The notes beneath the pieces are model-generated. The model was not told where the DNA came from. It did not search any database and was given only the letters and a program-made list of their open reading frames with translations. Positions 24,553-37,057 of a stretch of DNA of 64,000 nucleotides are shown here, piece after piece. The stretch lies in the NCBI GenBank assembly GCA_002812745.2, contig NCSJ02000045.1, forward strand, positions 62,001 through 126,000, in the 5' to 3' direction. The stretch comes from Scytalidium lignicola. Lineage: Eukaryota > Ascomycota > Leotiomycetes. Each line of letters begins with the position of its first letter. The stretch's first letter is position 1. The position numbers and the translations under genes are program-made.

Positions 24553-27500
24553 TCATAAATTATAAATAATCTTACTACTTCACTAATGCTAGAGCATCCT
24601 CCAGGCTATAAAATACTTACAAAACATAAAGAAGCTATTTGTTAATTGTATAAATATATTAAAATTAGTTTATAACAATTAACTGAATATTATTCTTTGA
24701 TTACAAATATAGTTAGTTAGATTTTGTATTATAATTACCTTGAATATATTAAACTTATAAGAACTGGTCAACTATATAAATCTTTGAATGAACAAGAAGT
24801 TAGAGATATTATTGAATATATTAATAAATTACATAAACATTAAGTTTTTNAATTATATACAACTTTATGATGAATTAAAACTCTTTTGCTCTTTTAAAAT
24901 ACTAGAGTATAAGCTTAAAAAANGTTGAATATTTTTATTGTACAGTATATTAAAAACCTTTTCTTATAAAAGTATAAGCTTATACATAATAAATTTAAGG
25001 TTTAATATATATATTTTAATAGTTAAAATGAAAAAGTATTTTTTAGTTAAATAAAGTAATATTTTTAATTAAAAGTAAAAAATGCAAAAAAAAAAATTTA
25101 CAAAAGAAAAGAAAATAATTTTACTTTAATTATTGTTAGTTTACTTGTAACATGAAGTATAGTATACAATTATATGTAATATACTTATTGTACTATTCTA
25201 TAGTTTTCATACAATTAAGGGTAAAAGAGCAAAACTGTAAGAGCTTTGCTTATTCTCACTACTTAATCAGAACTAGCTTATAAGAGCATATGAATATTAT
25301 GTGTATATAACTACTATTTACTAATATTAAAACTACTTTAAAAATGGTTATACATTATAACTTTTAAAATGTTTAAATCTGTAAAGTTTTCTTAACTGTA
25401 TACTAATTGCTTAATTGGAAATAGCTTTAAATTCTTCCTTTGTACAATTCTTTGTTTTACTACTTATACTATTATATTTTATCTATTTTACCACTTTTAA
25501 TTATACTTTATTCGTATTTAACAATTGTTTTAAAATATTAAATAACTTTCTTTTAATTATAAAATCAACTAGATTTGTAATTCTTTTAATTTATTGTACT
25601 TTAATAATCTAATATCATTTATACATTTGATAAAAGTATATTATGTTAATTATAAGTTGTTTTTCTTGTATAATTCCCAACTTAACAAGGTAATTATACA
25701 ATAACCTTAAATCTGTACATATAATTAGTAAATAGTTAATTTCGAAGATTCCTTTAATAATTAACTTAATTATAATTCTTATATTAAACTTATAAACTAT
25801 TTTATATAGTTTTAAGGTTAAAATACTGTATATAACCTTTTTACACTTGATTAACATTTAATATAATGTATTTGTATTTCTTTTCTAGTTTACAAATATT
25901 ATAATATAACTAATTTCTTTATTATTTGTAAATAAAACATTTGTAAAGACTAATAATTATAATGTCTTCTTTTTGAGTTTAACAAATTGTATTCTTTTAA
26001 TAATGTTTTAAATTTACTATTATAAGTGTTTATTTAGTAATTTCATGTTTCTTAGTTAAGATTAATAGTTTAAACAATTATTAATAAGTTGTATAATACT
26101 TTTAGTTAGTAAACTGAAGTTATATATACTTTCTGAGTATGTTATACAATATATTACTTTTTGGTAATAAGGTTTTAATATATAATTCCTTATAAGCTTA
26201 TTGTAATAGTTGATTTCCTGGTTATAAACTATAAATTAATATATTAGTACTTTTAAGTAAGTAAAATTCTAGTATTGTTCAATTGTATAATACTCTTATT
26301 AAACTTGATTCTCTTGTTAGTAGTCAATGTTTTATGTTCTTTTGCTAGAAAATTAGCTTTTTTTTAGTTATTCTTATTTAAGTTCGGCAAATTAAGTATT
26401 TCTGACAAATAAGATATTAGTTTAAAGCTTTATAATATTAAAAAGTCTAGTATTATATAATAAGCAAAAGTTGTATATTAACAGTTTTATAATAAGTACT
26501 TTGATATAATAAGCGTAATAAGTTTAAAACTAATAGTTTTTAACTTTAAAAACTTTGTAAAATAGCTTTACAACTTGTAGAATTAAGCTTTTATGAAGAC
26601 TAAGTTATTTTATAAGCTTTAAAAATGGTTATATGTAAAAATCCTGATTTAACAAAGTAATAAACTGTATATATACTTATAAAATGTTATGTAAGTACAA
26701 GTTTATGTCTTTATGCTCTATAACAACAATATAAAGAATAATATGCTGGTTAATATGCTGAATAATAAATAATTACTTTTCATTAATTCTATTATTTGAA
26801 GAATTTAAGAAATGTTAATTTAAAGTTATTAAAACCATTAAACTTTATGTATAACTCTTTCAAATATTTAAAATGTTAAAAGACAAATTTAACAGAGAAC
26901 TTTAATAAAATACTCTTTACTTAACTTAATAAAATAATAATATTATTCTTACTTTTATTAATATTCATATTATAAATATAATAAAAACATTTAAAGATAA
27001 AGTTCGACAAAGATTAATTAAAACATTTACTTTAATATAACAAATAAGAATTTCTTTTAAAAATCAACTTATTAAAGAATTAACTATTCTAATAATTATT
27101 AACAATTATAATCATTATATAAAAAGTGTTAATATTATTAATCAATTCAAAGCAGAATATAAGACTTATAAAATAACTTTTCACATTTAATAACCTTTAT
27201 TTTATTAAATAATTAATGTAATAATAATTAACATATATTAACTTTGTGTTTTACAGCAAAAAGTTAAAATTAAGCATTTTATTATTCATTTAAACTTTTA
27301 ATAATAATTGTATATAACTTTATTAAACAATTTAAGTAAAGTTCAAGTTTTTTAATTAATATTAACTTTAACTTTATGTTAAACTTTTATCTTAGAATTC
27401 TACAAATAAACCGAAAATAAAAAGGATTTTTATGCTTAATATATATACAAATTAAAGAAGAAGAAACTTTATACAAAGTTAACTAACAAGAATACTAATT

Positions 27501-27650
27501 AACTTAGAAAAAGAGTATAATAGTTAATATATAATTATAATTTTTATTAAGTACTTAATTAATTGTGTTTACTGTGTTTAAGAAAATAGTTTGAAAAATA
27601 CTTTAATTAAATGTAATATACCTTTGTTAGCTAAGCTTCAGTAAAGGGTA
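24553..27650. other. Extremely AT-rich gene-free block
   Basis: About 3 kb of A/T-dominated sequence with no usable reading frame except chance Phe/Ile/Leu/Lys/Asn-rich ones. It looks like transposon DNA mutated by RIP beyond recognition. Segments near 24560-24850 may be an older repeat (LLITNIVS-like frames), but no family can be named. Confidence 0.7.
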
Positions 27651-28669
27651 TAAATACAAGTACATTTTGCATAACTGCTTCCATTTCCACTAGACGAGGG
27701 GATAGAGCACTTTAAGCATCTCACTCACTAAAAGGCCTGGATTATCCTTAGACTAGCACAGCACTAAAGGCTACTAGTAGCACTTAGTGGCTTAGCGTAA
27801 ATCCGGTTACATATTACCGCGACCTCCGTATGCTTTGAACAACTAGTATTTAGCATATTATGAATTCATTCTTTACTCTAGCTAAACTTGGCGAAAAAGG
27901 TGTTTTCAAAACCCCGCTAGCGTTGTGCCGAGCTTTTCCGCCTAACTACTGGTAACCGTGAAATTAGCTGTGGGCAAATGCAGGTGAAAACGTACGGGAC
28001 GTGTCCCCCTGTTGCCGAAGATACAAAAGAAAGAAAAAATGAGGGGGCTAATGCAAGCTTGACATGACTCTGTCGAGTTCGCCTTGATCCCCCCGCAGCT
28101 CTAACGGTTCATCCTAAGAGAACTCTCAATGTGTGGGCAGTCATGACCAGAAATCTGTGTGACCGCTATGAACTGCCTGGCAAGCTACGACGTATCATTT
28201 ACTCGTGGGGAAATATGAGGTCAACTATACGCTCTCACAGAGAAGAACAAGCTGCAACTACTGCTAACTCACATTTTCTTCTTCTAATGTGTTTCGTATA
28301 TGTCAAGACTTCCTTAGCTGAGTATTTGGTCAAGACTCCCGTTTGCCCCTGGCCTTCCATCAACCTGATCCTTTCCCTAGACGTCAAAATAACGATACAG
28401 TTAAAAGGTTTGTCTGAGGCTGCACCGTCGATATGATACGCGAATCGAATTATATATTCACTTACAAATGTTTGTAGTAGTCGATCCAGGTGATTAAATT
28501 CATACAGCAATAGATCAATCTCCCACCTCCAGCACCATGGGTTACGAAAAGGAAAATTATTCCTATACGGAAACAAGCAATGTTGGAAACTTTCGTTGGT
28601 CAAGTACGGTGGCCCTCTCAGAGTTGTCGTGTTAAACTTAAATTTAACGTAGAGGTCTTAATTCCGGAT
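27651..28669. other. Boundary of the AT-rich block and promoter region of the Ldi gene
   Basis: Base composition returns to normal abruptly near 27690. Frames at 28131-28436 (plus) and 28235-28603 (minus) overlap each other and lack domains. The last few hundred bases should contain the promoter of the gene beginning at 28670. Confidence 0.4.
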
Positions 28670-30860
28670 ATGGCTGGGAAAGGGCTCACAAAATCCTTCT
28701 ATCAAACTAGAAGCATTCTCATATACGCATCTTTGTATCTTCTCGGCCTCTACCTCAACCAGACATCACAATCACCCAAGCTTAGAGCCGCTGCCCTTGG
28801 ATTTCTCTTTCCTGGTGCTGGCTTAACGACTGTAGCCACTATTCCCTCCCTTTTAACCTTTATACTATCCTCATGTCTCATCCCTTTAACCCTATTCGCT
28901 TGGTTTGCATGCGGCGGCGTCCTTTTCCCACTTTTCCTATGGACTAGCACAGCGGGTTTGTCGGCAGTCTTGGCTCAAGATACCTTGTTCGAGCCTGCAT
29001 CATACACCTGGGCTGCTTTGTGCGCGTTGGGTGTGTGTTACGTCACTTTTCGCACTTATAGAGCAAGCCAGGCTGCTGATTCCCGGAGAGAAGTGCGCAA
29101 CCAGTGGTTGATTGAAGAAGTCCACGAGAACCAGACCAACGCAGCAGAAGTTGCTGCACCTGGATCTCGCGAACTTGACCTCGAGACCTTGCGTTTTGTA
29201 CAGTGGTTCTTAGAGCTTGGACTTACGGATGAAAATGATTGGTCGTATCATGACATAATTGATCAATTTCAAACCTCTGCTATCAGATATCAGCTATATG
29301 AAACGGTCTATAGTCTTGGGATGTATCAAGCGCACTATGCTCCCGGATTTCATGGAATATTGTCTCAATCTCAACGTAATGTGATCCGCAAGAGCACAAA
29401 GAAAGAGGTCATGAAGTATGTGGCTATTCTTGGATACGTCATTGGCTCAGTCGCTAACCACCGTCGGATAGTTTTTGGAAATGGGAATCAATATTCGGAA
29501 AATTCAATGCTCACGATTGGAATCCAATCAAAAAGGACAACATTGTGAGGTTCAATACACTGCATATTATTTTGGTCTAATATTTTCTCCCAGATGGTTA
29601 CTGGCTACATTTTGCAAGCAATTGGGATATATCAAAATAACACTGGCGATAATTGTTTCGAACAAAAGGATTCTTTAGAGTTTGTCGTGACCGAAGGGTC
29701 CCGTTTCAAGACAAATTTTCAAGGTGTCAACGACGCTGTCTACAATAACATGGTAAAGAACCCTTATACGCTATACCCTTGCGAGCCAAATTGGCACTAC
29801 ACTCCCTGCAAGTAAGTTAAAACTCTCAAATTATAAAATGAAACCAAACTAACTCACTTATAGTCTAGTTGGTATTGGTGGTGTCATCGTGGGCGACAGA
29901 GCTTTGAAGAAAAACAATTGCCAAAAGCTTCTGAATGCTTTCGAAAAGAGCCTCGAAGAAGAATTCAGTTCGCGAGACGGTACTATCCTCCCTATTCGCA
30001 GTGAGCTTACTGGATTTACGGTACGAATCTGATTGCTATTTTGGAGAAGTGTCACTGATATGATCAGATCCCTGGTCTCTGTGGTGTTTTGACAAACGCC
30101 CAAAATAGCTACCTTTGCTCAGCCTCGCTTCCTCATATAGCCCAGTAGGTTGAACAGCTAATACATTGAAACTCCAAGGCGCTAACTGCCTTAGCCGTAA
30201 CTGGGCTTTGGCACGTCGCGAATGTATCCGATATGAAAAGGATGGCAAGGGGAAGCTCATTGGACTTGTTGGTGCTGACAAGATTGTAAGTGTTTTTTTG
30301 TTTAAATAGAGAAACAAGTCTAATGTGGGTTTCAGGATCCCGGCAACTATAAATCCGGTGAAGGATACTCTTATGCCGTTTTTGCTGCCTCTGCTGCCGA
30401 GTTTGGAGACAAGAAGCTTAATCGTGACTTCCTTGACCGAGTTGACAAGGAATTGTATCCTGTTTACACCACGGAAACTGGAGCTCTCCGCAACAAAGGG
30501 TTATCCACTATCGGACAAGCGACTCTCTTGCGTGCTCGTATTGGTGGCTACCAGGACTGGCACAATATGTTAAACGCAGGTCCACCGATCAGTGCTCTTA
30601 GTGGCCCCTTGCTCGTAGATTTGAAGTTCCCTGATGTCTTAGTCGCGAAAGCTTTCAGTCATGATGGAAAGAGCTTGGAGTTGGTGCTTTATAATAGTAA
30701 AACTGCTGGTTACTTCACCCTCGGTCTGGATAGACTGACGCCTGGAGCAACCTACAAAGGTCAATTTGGAAAGGAGTTCCGTGCATCTGCTAAAGGCACA
30801 GCAAGTATTCTTGCTACGGTCGATGGGCGCACGCAGATTAACATTGAGCTTGTAGCTTAG
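28670..30860 (+). CDS. Membrane protein with linalool dehydratase/isomerase (Ldi) domain
   Basis: Seven exons: 28670-29415, 29472-29544, 29594-29811, 29864-30020, 30068-30144, 30195-30285, 30336-30860. All introns are GT-AG of 47-56 bp and the sum is 628 residues. I prefer the ATG at 28670 (MAGKGLTKSFYQTRS); an in-frame Met exists at 28580. Residues 1-135 are hydrophobic, with about four membrane segments (ILIYASLYLLGLYL; LLTFILSSCLIPLTLFAWFA; VLFPLFLW; ALCALGVCYVTF). From about 190 the Ldi domain follows: DWSYHDIIDQFQTSAIRYQL, FWKWESIFGKFN, KKDNIMVTGYILQAIGIYQ, and CEPNWHYTPC with cysteines at 336 and 345. Bacterial LinD, from memory, uses Cys171 and Cys180, the same 9-residue spacing. Bacterial Ldi interconverts linalool, geraniol and myrcene. 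Substrate here is inferred, not shown. Confidence 0.85.
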
Positions 30861-31291
30861 GTGGCCAATCTTTTTGGTTCATCATATTCTGATCAGAGTC
30901 TTCAAATTGAACCCGTTAGGCAAATCGATTTTATATTATTGTCAGATTATCAAATCTGTTAGAGTAGTATGGATCGTTCCGCTAAATTTGCAGAAGGGGA
31001 CCTCTGCCCGCAGGTGTGTGATATTATATACATAAAGTCATCGTATTTTGACTCAAAGATACTTACCAAGGTATTCTTTCGAAGCTCTCAAGTACACTAT
31101 AATTCCACAATAATCACTCAATATATCTATTGTTGACATTTATTAATATTGGAAGGCAGTTACTATTGAGTTTGAATTCTATTCAGAAAAAAGTCTAGCA
31201 TGAGAAAGCACTTTCTACCGAGGGAGAACATTTATAACATTGTTGAAGACGTATATTAAAATAATAGGTCATGGAATTTAAGTCTCATATT
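30861..31291. other. Shared 3' region between the Ldi and alcohol dehydrogenase genes
   Basis: Convergent 431-bp spacer holding both 3' ends. No gene or repeat recognised. Confidence 0.5.
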
Positions 31292-32736
31292 TTACCAGAG
31301 CAATATTGGTTTGATTGTTGATCCACTTTTCATATCCTCAAACGCCATTTCGAAATTATCAGCCTATCACAAACCGCATAGTTAATTTTCATAGTACGAA
31401 GTCAATTATAGTTAAAGGTCCACCGCTCATTAGCACTCACCTTATAGAATTTTACAAGCTTTTCGATTTGAAATCGGCCATCATGATACCATTGTATCAT
31501 TTTAGGGATGTACTGAATTCGTATTAGAAGTGAGGTATTGGATTTTATAGATCAAAATTAAATATCATACTTTACTTGGTGTAACATCGCCCTCGATATT
31601 CCCCCGGAATGATTTCCCCGACTTGTATCAGTTAAAAAATAGCATTAATATAATTCCTCTGAACTAACTTACCTGCATAAAAGTAATAAGATTAACAGGT
31701 AGCTCGGCAGTGAGAGGTGCGACTCCGAGCAAGATCATTTGGCCACGTTTACCAGTGAAATCCATACCTTTGCTTATTAGACCCACGTTGCCCGTCGTGT
31801 CGACTGTAATGGAGGACCCGAAGCCATCTGTGAGAGACTTTATAGCTGCTACAAGATCAAATCCGGTGCTAGATGTATTCAAAACATGTGTCGCACCGAA
31901 CTCCTTCGCGAGACCTAGACGTGATTCAAATTGGTCAACACCAATGATGGTAAGGGCACCTTTTATCTTAGCTGCCTAATATATCTGCGTCAGCAGTGTT
32001 TGGTGTAAAGGGAAGGGGACTTCTGTGACTTGCAGCAATGGCAGCAAGCCCGACACCCCCCAGCCCAATAATCACCACAGTGTCGGCTTTTCCCGCTCCA
32101 GCAAAATGGTCAACGGTGCCCATACCTGTCTGAAAGCCACAGCCCAGTGGAGCAAAGAGTTTCAATTCATATTCATTCTTTATTACAGTATTCACATTGA
32201 CAACAGAAGTCTGCTTGACAATGGTAAAATTCGAGAAGCTTGATTGGCCAAAGAATGATCCTGAGGGCGCTGGTCCCTTTTTACTCTGGAAGATATCTAC
32301 CTCCCCAACATAATTCAGCTCGTTGAACTGTTGACAGTATGCGGGATGTTCTGTCTTGCAATTTCTGCACTTAGAACAGAACGAGAATGACAGTAGAACT
32401 GCATCGCCTACTTTCGCAACATTTACTGAGTCGCCTGCTTCTCGCACATATCCGGCTCCTGTACAAGATTAGACAAATGCAAAGAAACTTTTAAGAGTTT
32501 CTAGTAAGATACCACGAACCTTCATGTCCAAGTATTCTGGGAAATGTGGGTGAATAGGCAGGCTCTTTTGCGAATACCAAATCTGTGTGGCAAACACCAG
32601 AGGCAATGATATGGACAATCAACTCATCGGGCTGTAACTGTGGACGCAGGGTCAAATCCTGCATCTCAAATCTGTGTTGCCCATTTCGTGGTTCATGTGT
32701 CACAATTGCGCGACTGGCGAAGATCTTATTGCTCAT
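31292..32736 (-). CDS. Zinc alcohol dehydrogenase, aryl-alcohol/geraniol dehydrogenase type
   Basis: Six exons (introns 32459-32519, 31972-32029, 31622-31672, 31513-31570, 31364-31440) sum to 379 residues. Start MSNKIFASRAIVTHEP. Catalytic zinc ligands: SGVCHTDLVF and GHEGAG. Structural zinc cluster: CSKCRNCKTEHPAYC. Nucleotide site: VVIIGLGGVGLAAI, then TIIGVDQFESRLGLAKEFGA, whose Asp suggests NAD(H) preference. C-terminus: MIQWYHDGRFQIEKLVKFYK and FEDMKSGSTIKPILLW. This is the benzyl/aryl-alcohol dehydrogenase branch of the medium-chain family, which includes bacterial geraniol dehydrogenase GeoA. It ends tail to tail with the Ldi gene 432 bp away. I infer oxidation of geraniol to geranial, but aryl or other allylic alcohols are equally possible. 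Confidence 0.88.
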
Positions 32737-32974
32737 TGAGGCTTTTCAGAGATGGTTGGCTCGTGATAGTGAAAAAATTAAGGGGTACTAGCAGTATGAG
32801 CACAGCAGTCCTTCTGGCCGTTTATTATTCATCCTGCCTAACCCTGCTCTAATGAGCTGACACTGTTGACTATTAATCCACATGTAGAAGGCGTCGTATA
32901 TGACATGATAATTGGTAGTCATGCATCTACTAGCTGTGGCCCAAGAATGACATCTGAGCGGGGTATTGTACGTA

Positions 32975-33206
32975 AGGGGGTGTCAGAAAAAGCTCGACAT
33001 CCCCTTGTAGGTCAATAACCTAATCAAATGTGTTATTTAGCGTAGCCTTCCCGCTGTTTTAGTAATTTCAAGCGAGTGCACTATTTTCTACTGCTCACAC
33101 TATACAAAGATTCTACAAATTTACCAGAATAGCAAGAGAAAATCTCTTGATTCAGCTTAAAAGCTCTTGCTTGCAAAAAGATATCAAGCCTTTTCTGACA
33201 CCCCCT
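32975..33206. mobile_element. 232-bp MITE, copy 1 (TA target)
   Basis: Inverted ends AGGGGGTGTCAGAAAAAGCT and AGCCTTTTCTGACACCCCCT flanked by TA. The interior (CAAATGTGTTATT, CAGAATAGCAAGAGAAAATCT) matches copies 2 and 3 at 53022 and 53281. No coding sequence. It lies upstream of the alcohol dehydrogenase gene. Confidence 0.85.
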
Positions 33207-33212
33207 TACATA

Positions 33213-34368
33213 CGGAAGGGGGNTACGAGAAATGAATAGTCTACCCTTGTTTTTGCCACCGATTTTGCCATTCAAATAAAAAAAGTTTTACAACGCTGTT
33301 TTATTATACTAATTATAGTAATTACCAGCTTAAAGAGCTTCTTTTTCTTTATGACCTTCTAAATCTTTTTAAGCATAGTAGTTAATATAAAATATAATCA
33401 ATATTTCATTCTCTTATATATTTATTATAACTTCCTTTAAATCTTCTAAGTTTTACTTATTATATAATTTCTTATTTTATAATAATTGTTTGAGAATTCT
33501 TCATATATTCTCAATTAAATTTAAATCTAATAAGAATAATTAATTAATTAAATTGATATAGTATTTTAATTATACTAAATTGTATAACTTTTTTATTTTT
33601 TTNAAGTATTTAGCTTATTATATACTTTACTGTTATCTTTTACATAAAAGAACTTTTCTAGTATTATAAATAACTTTTCTACTAATTGTACTTTTACTTT
33701 AAATATCTTTTTTNAATAACTGTTAAAGAATTTACTTTACATACTTCTTTTAAGTAAATTTTTTTNCTTCTTCATATAAGACAAAATAAAGTTTAAATTT
33801 AAAGTTATATTTAATTGTTGTTTATATTATAATAAATTTATAATTAAAATAAAATATAAATTATATATAATCAAATTTTCTTTGTTTTTTATATTTATAT
33901 AAAAAGTATTATCTTTTAAGTATATTTGTTTGTATAATTGTTTTATTATAATATATACTTTTTTNCTAATAAGAAGTAAACTAATTAATATAATTAAAAA
34001 ANGTTTTTTACTTAAAATAACTAATAAATTACTTAATTATCTTGTTAACAGTTATATCTAAAACTTTACAAAGTCTTTTAGTTGATTTATGAACATAATC
34101 TAATTACTTTTTAATTATAAATCAAAAATCTTTAATTTGTAAGTTATATCATGTTAAGAATAACTTTGTTCAATATATGACTTAAATTATACAGGTTTTA
34201 AAGTATTCTAAGCTATTGTTAAAGAAATAAAAGAGTGAGAATGAAGGGGTAGTTTTGTACTGTAAAAGGGGGTAAACAAATAGTACTTGATTGTATGGTA
34301 AAAGTGGCATGTTGCTAGAGCTCACCGCCTAGCAAAGGTAGACCATTCATTTCTCATACCCCCTTCTG
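33213..34368. mobile_element. 1156-bp AT-rich inverted-repeat element, TA target
   Basis: Ends CGGAAGGGGGNTACGAGAAA (left) and the inverse of CAGAAGGGGGTATGAGAAAT (right), each followed inward by TGAATRGTCTACC. TA flanks both (33211-33212 and 34369-34370). The interior is very AT-rich with several Ns and no surviving open frame, so it is either a RIP-destroyed transposon or a large non-autonomous one. It starts 6 bp from the end of MITE copy 1. Confidence 0.8.
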
Positions 34369-34370
34369 TA

Positions 34371-34865
34371 CAGCGTTACATTTTCCTCTTTATGAAGTTA
34401 GCTCTTTGACTCGTAAATTTGAGATTCTTCGGTATGGCCTTGGTGTGAGATTAATTTAATCATGGCCCGAGGGGAGGAACGAGAAAACGACTACGCCACC
34501 GTACAGTACGAATAGAAACACTTTTAGGCAGCGATCTGGCAATAATTACTTAATCATTTAAGCAAAGTCTCTCTTTTAATACTAGTTTTAACTCAACATT
34601 TTTAAATTAATTATTTTTTAACTACATAACATCTTATTCTACTTAGGAAAATCTTCCTCGCCTTTTAAAATTCATTGCATTATCCCATTTCAAAGATTGT
34701 TATAGGACGGAAGAGATTTAATTTTTAGTCTTCAAGCTAATATAACTGAGTATACCTGAGTGAGATCCGCACATATCAATTTTGTCTCGGATGAAAAAAA
34801 NTGTCATGCTTTTGAGGAAGTCGCATTCGGAGTAAGGAAACCTACTTCCATTTGCAAATCTACAA
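34371..34865. other. Intergenic, 3' side of the AtuA-like gene
   Basis: AT-rich spacer with one N near 34801. No gene seen. Confidence 0.45.
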
Positions 34866-37057
34866 CTACAATAAAATACTCTCTGGTACATCCACCCATT
34901 TGTCCCTAATATAGTCCGCAAAAGCTTTCCCCAAATTATCCAACCTGGAAGAACTGCTAACTCCCCTGCCCAAGATGCCATAGATGACAAAATGCACGGC
35001 ACGAATTTTAGGAAACTCCACTCTTTCAAGGAAATACCCATCCTTCCAGTCATCACCTATAAGTTGCATCATCATTTCACGACTGAGGTAATTCTGAAGC
35101 CACGGCCACATAATATCTTTTCGGACAAAAATACCACAGTTGAGATTCGCACCCTTGTCTCCTGATCTTGCTAGTGCGATATCTCCCAGTCGTATCCGCT
35201 TCGTCGGACCGAAACTAGTGAGAGGTATGAGATTTGAAGTATTACTGTTTGCTCGCCTCTCCAACGGTGCGTAGGCAGGAGGATTGCCAACCGCAATTGA
35301 CTGGATTATACCATTTTCTTCAATCAGGTTTATCTTTTCTTCTAGTTTATCTTGCGGATATAGCGCTGGGTAGTAAGCTAAGAATTGTCTGGGGCTCGCT
35401 GTTCGTATATCAAGAGCGAAGTGGAAGCCTCGGGAGAATGTGTTAGCTAATTGGTCTATTAAATAGTTTTATGATTGAGTAATACCAGAGAAATGTTGCA
35501 AGGAAATGTTTGAGAATGCTTTTAGTAAGAACGTTAGGGTGTCAGGGTCAGCGGCTTCACTAATAATCCGACAATACGTGGTACTCCGAAGCTGGCTCGA
35601 GGGGTTGGTTTCAGGTACTCCCACACTTTGCTTGTCAGCAATATTCTCATTACAAAGTTGGCGCACTTTACATTTGAAACTCTAGGAGATCAAAGTCGTT
35701 CTCGACTCCAATTAATTGCAGCTGTCGGCGGACTTGCTTTTCGAATAAAATCCATTTCTTGTTAGTTCCATACCCTGTCGCGTTGACTATTATCTGGGAT
35801 TGGTATCCGCCATGATAAAATATTGCTGCTTTGGTCGTCGGTGGAGGAGGAGCTCCAGTCACTCCAGACACTTTAACACTATTTTGTTCCCATTAGACAC
35901 GTCTTTCAGTTCGGACTCTAGTATTACCGATTTTTAGATATTTCTAATATTGAAATATGATCGAGGCAGGCTGTAACATCACTGTTCAAATACATATTGC
36001 CTTGAATCTCATATAGCAGCTGGCATGTGACGGTATCCGTTGTAATCATTCCCCCTGTATTCTCATGTTTGGTTATAATGCAAGAGCCATCTGCATCAAT
36101 CTCTGTAATTGGGAATCCCGGATCCAAAAATGCTTCCAGGTCATGTTCCGTGAAGCCAGAGAAATTACCACCCGTCACGTAAGCTGAACATTCGATCAGG
36201 TGCCCGGCGATCAGAGCTCCGGCAAGTGAATCATAATTGATAGATGACCATGAATGCCAATACCATGCTGCTCCAATTACAGGAGAGGCATCAGCTACAC
36301 GACCACAAATGATGATATTTGTGCCTTGGCGGAGACCTTCAACAATGGCGCGGGCTCCAAGATAGGCGTTAGCTAGGACAATTGGTATGGATTTCTGCTC
36401 TAAAAAAGAGAATGTATTGGCCTGTAGATGAATATTTGGATTGGCAGAATCCAGGTGCTTGGGCATATTTTCATGCATAGAAGCTAAGTCAGGTCCAAAG
36501 TGGGTCATCAAATCGTCGCCAGAAACATAGCCAATCTTTAGCTGAAGTCCACGTTTCTTTGCCTGTCATTGTAGTCAGTGATATATCTTCAACAGTTTGA
36601 TAATCACCAGATGTTTGGGATGAGACTCACCAAGTCGTGTATCTTTTTTGCTAAACCTGCAGGGTTGAGGCTACCACCGTTAATAACAACCTTAGTACCC
36701 TTTCGAGCAAGGATTTCTAGTGACTGAGATATGCCCTCAAAAGCTGTAGCTTCAAATCCTTCGTGCTGACCAGCGCTATATGCTTCAGCGCTCTCCGCCA
36801 TATTCATTTCTGTAGTGACATTAATTTAACCGTCAATTTTTGCACCCTGTAGATATTTTGTACTTAACTAACCTGCAAGATAGTCACCTGTAATAAAATC
36901 AACATCCCCCAGGGAGGCTTGCTCATACATCCGCCAAGCTGGATCATCTTGAGAGTTGGTCAGCATCTATAACCATAACTAGAGGAGATCAGAAAGACAA
37001 ACTTTTGTAGCCTGAGCAGTTCGCAATTCTCACGGGTCTCCTAGGGCTACTTGCCAT
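34866..37057 (-). CDS. AtuA-family protein (DUF1446, acyclic terpene utilization)
   Basis: Seven exons: 37057-37003, 36947-36873, 36809-36631, 36562-35928, 35878-35672, 35625-35486, 35428-34866. They sum exactly to 617 residues. The start is MASSPRRPVRIANCSG. Family landmarks in order: VRIANCSG, VDFITGDYLAEMNMAESA, VVINGGSLNPAGLAKKI, LKIGYVSGDDL, IIICGRVADASPVIGAAWYW, AGHLIECSAYVTGGNFSGF, ITKHENTGGMITTDTVTCQL, VSGVTGAPPPPTTK. The C-terminal AtuA-like domain begins near residue 500, with IRLGDIALARSGDKGANLNC and MWPWLQNYLSREMM. Bacterial AtuA is encoded with citronellol/geraniol degradation genes, but its biochemical role is unproven. Intron 36948-37002 ends at an AAG and uses a GTTTGT donor; alternatives break the frame. 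It is divergent from the CoA-transferase gene 655 bp away. Confidence 0.9.

Noticed and set aside
24553..27650. Mitochondrial DNA insertion as an explanation of the AT-rich block
   Set aside because: No mitochondrial protein, rRNA or tRNA signature could be recognised; RIP-mutated repeats explain it more simply.
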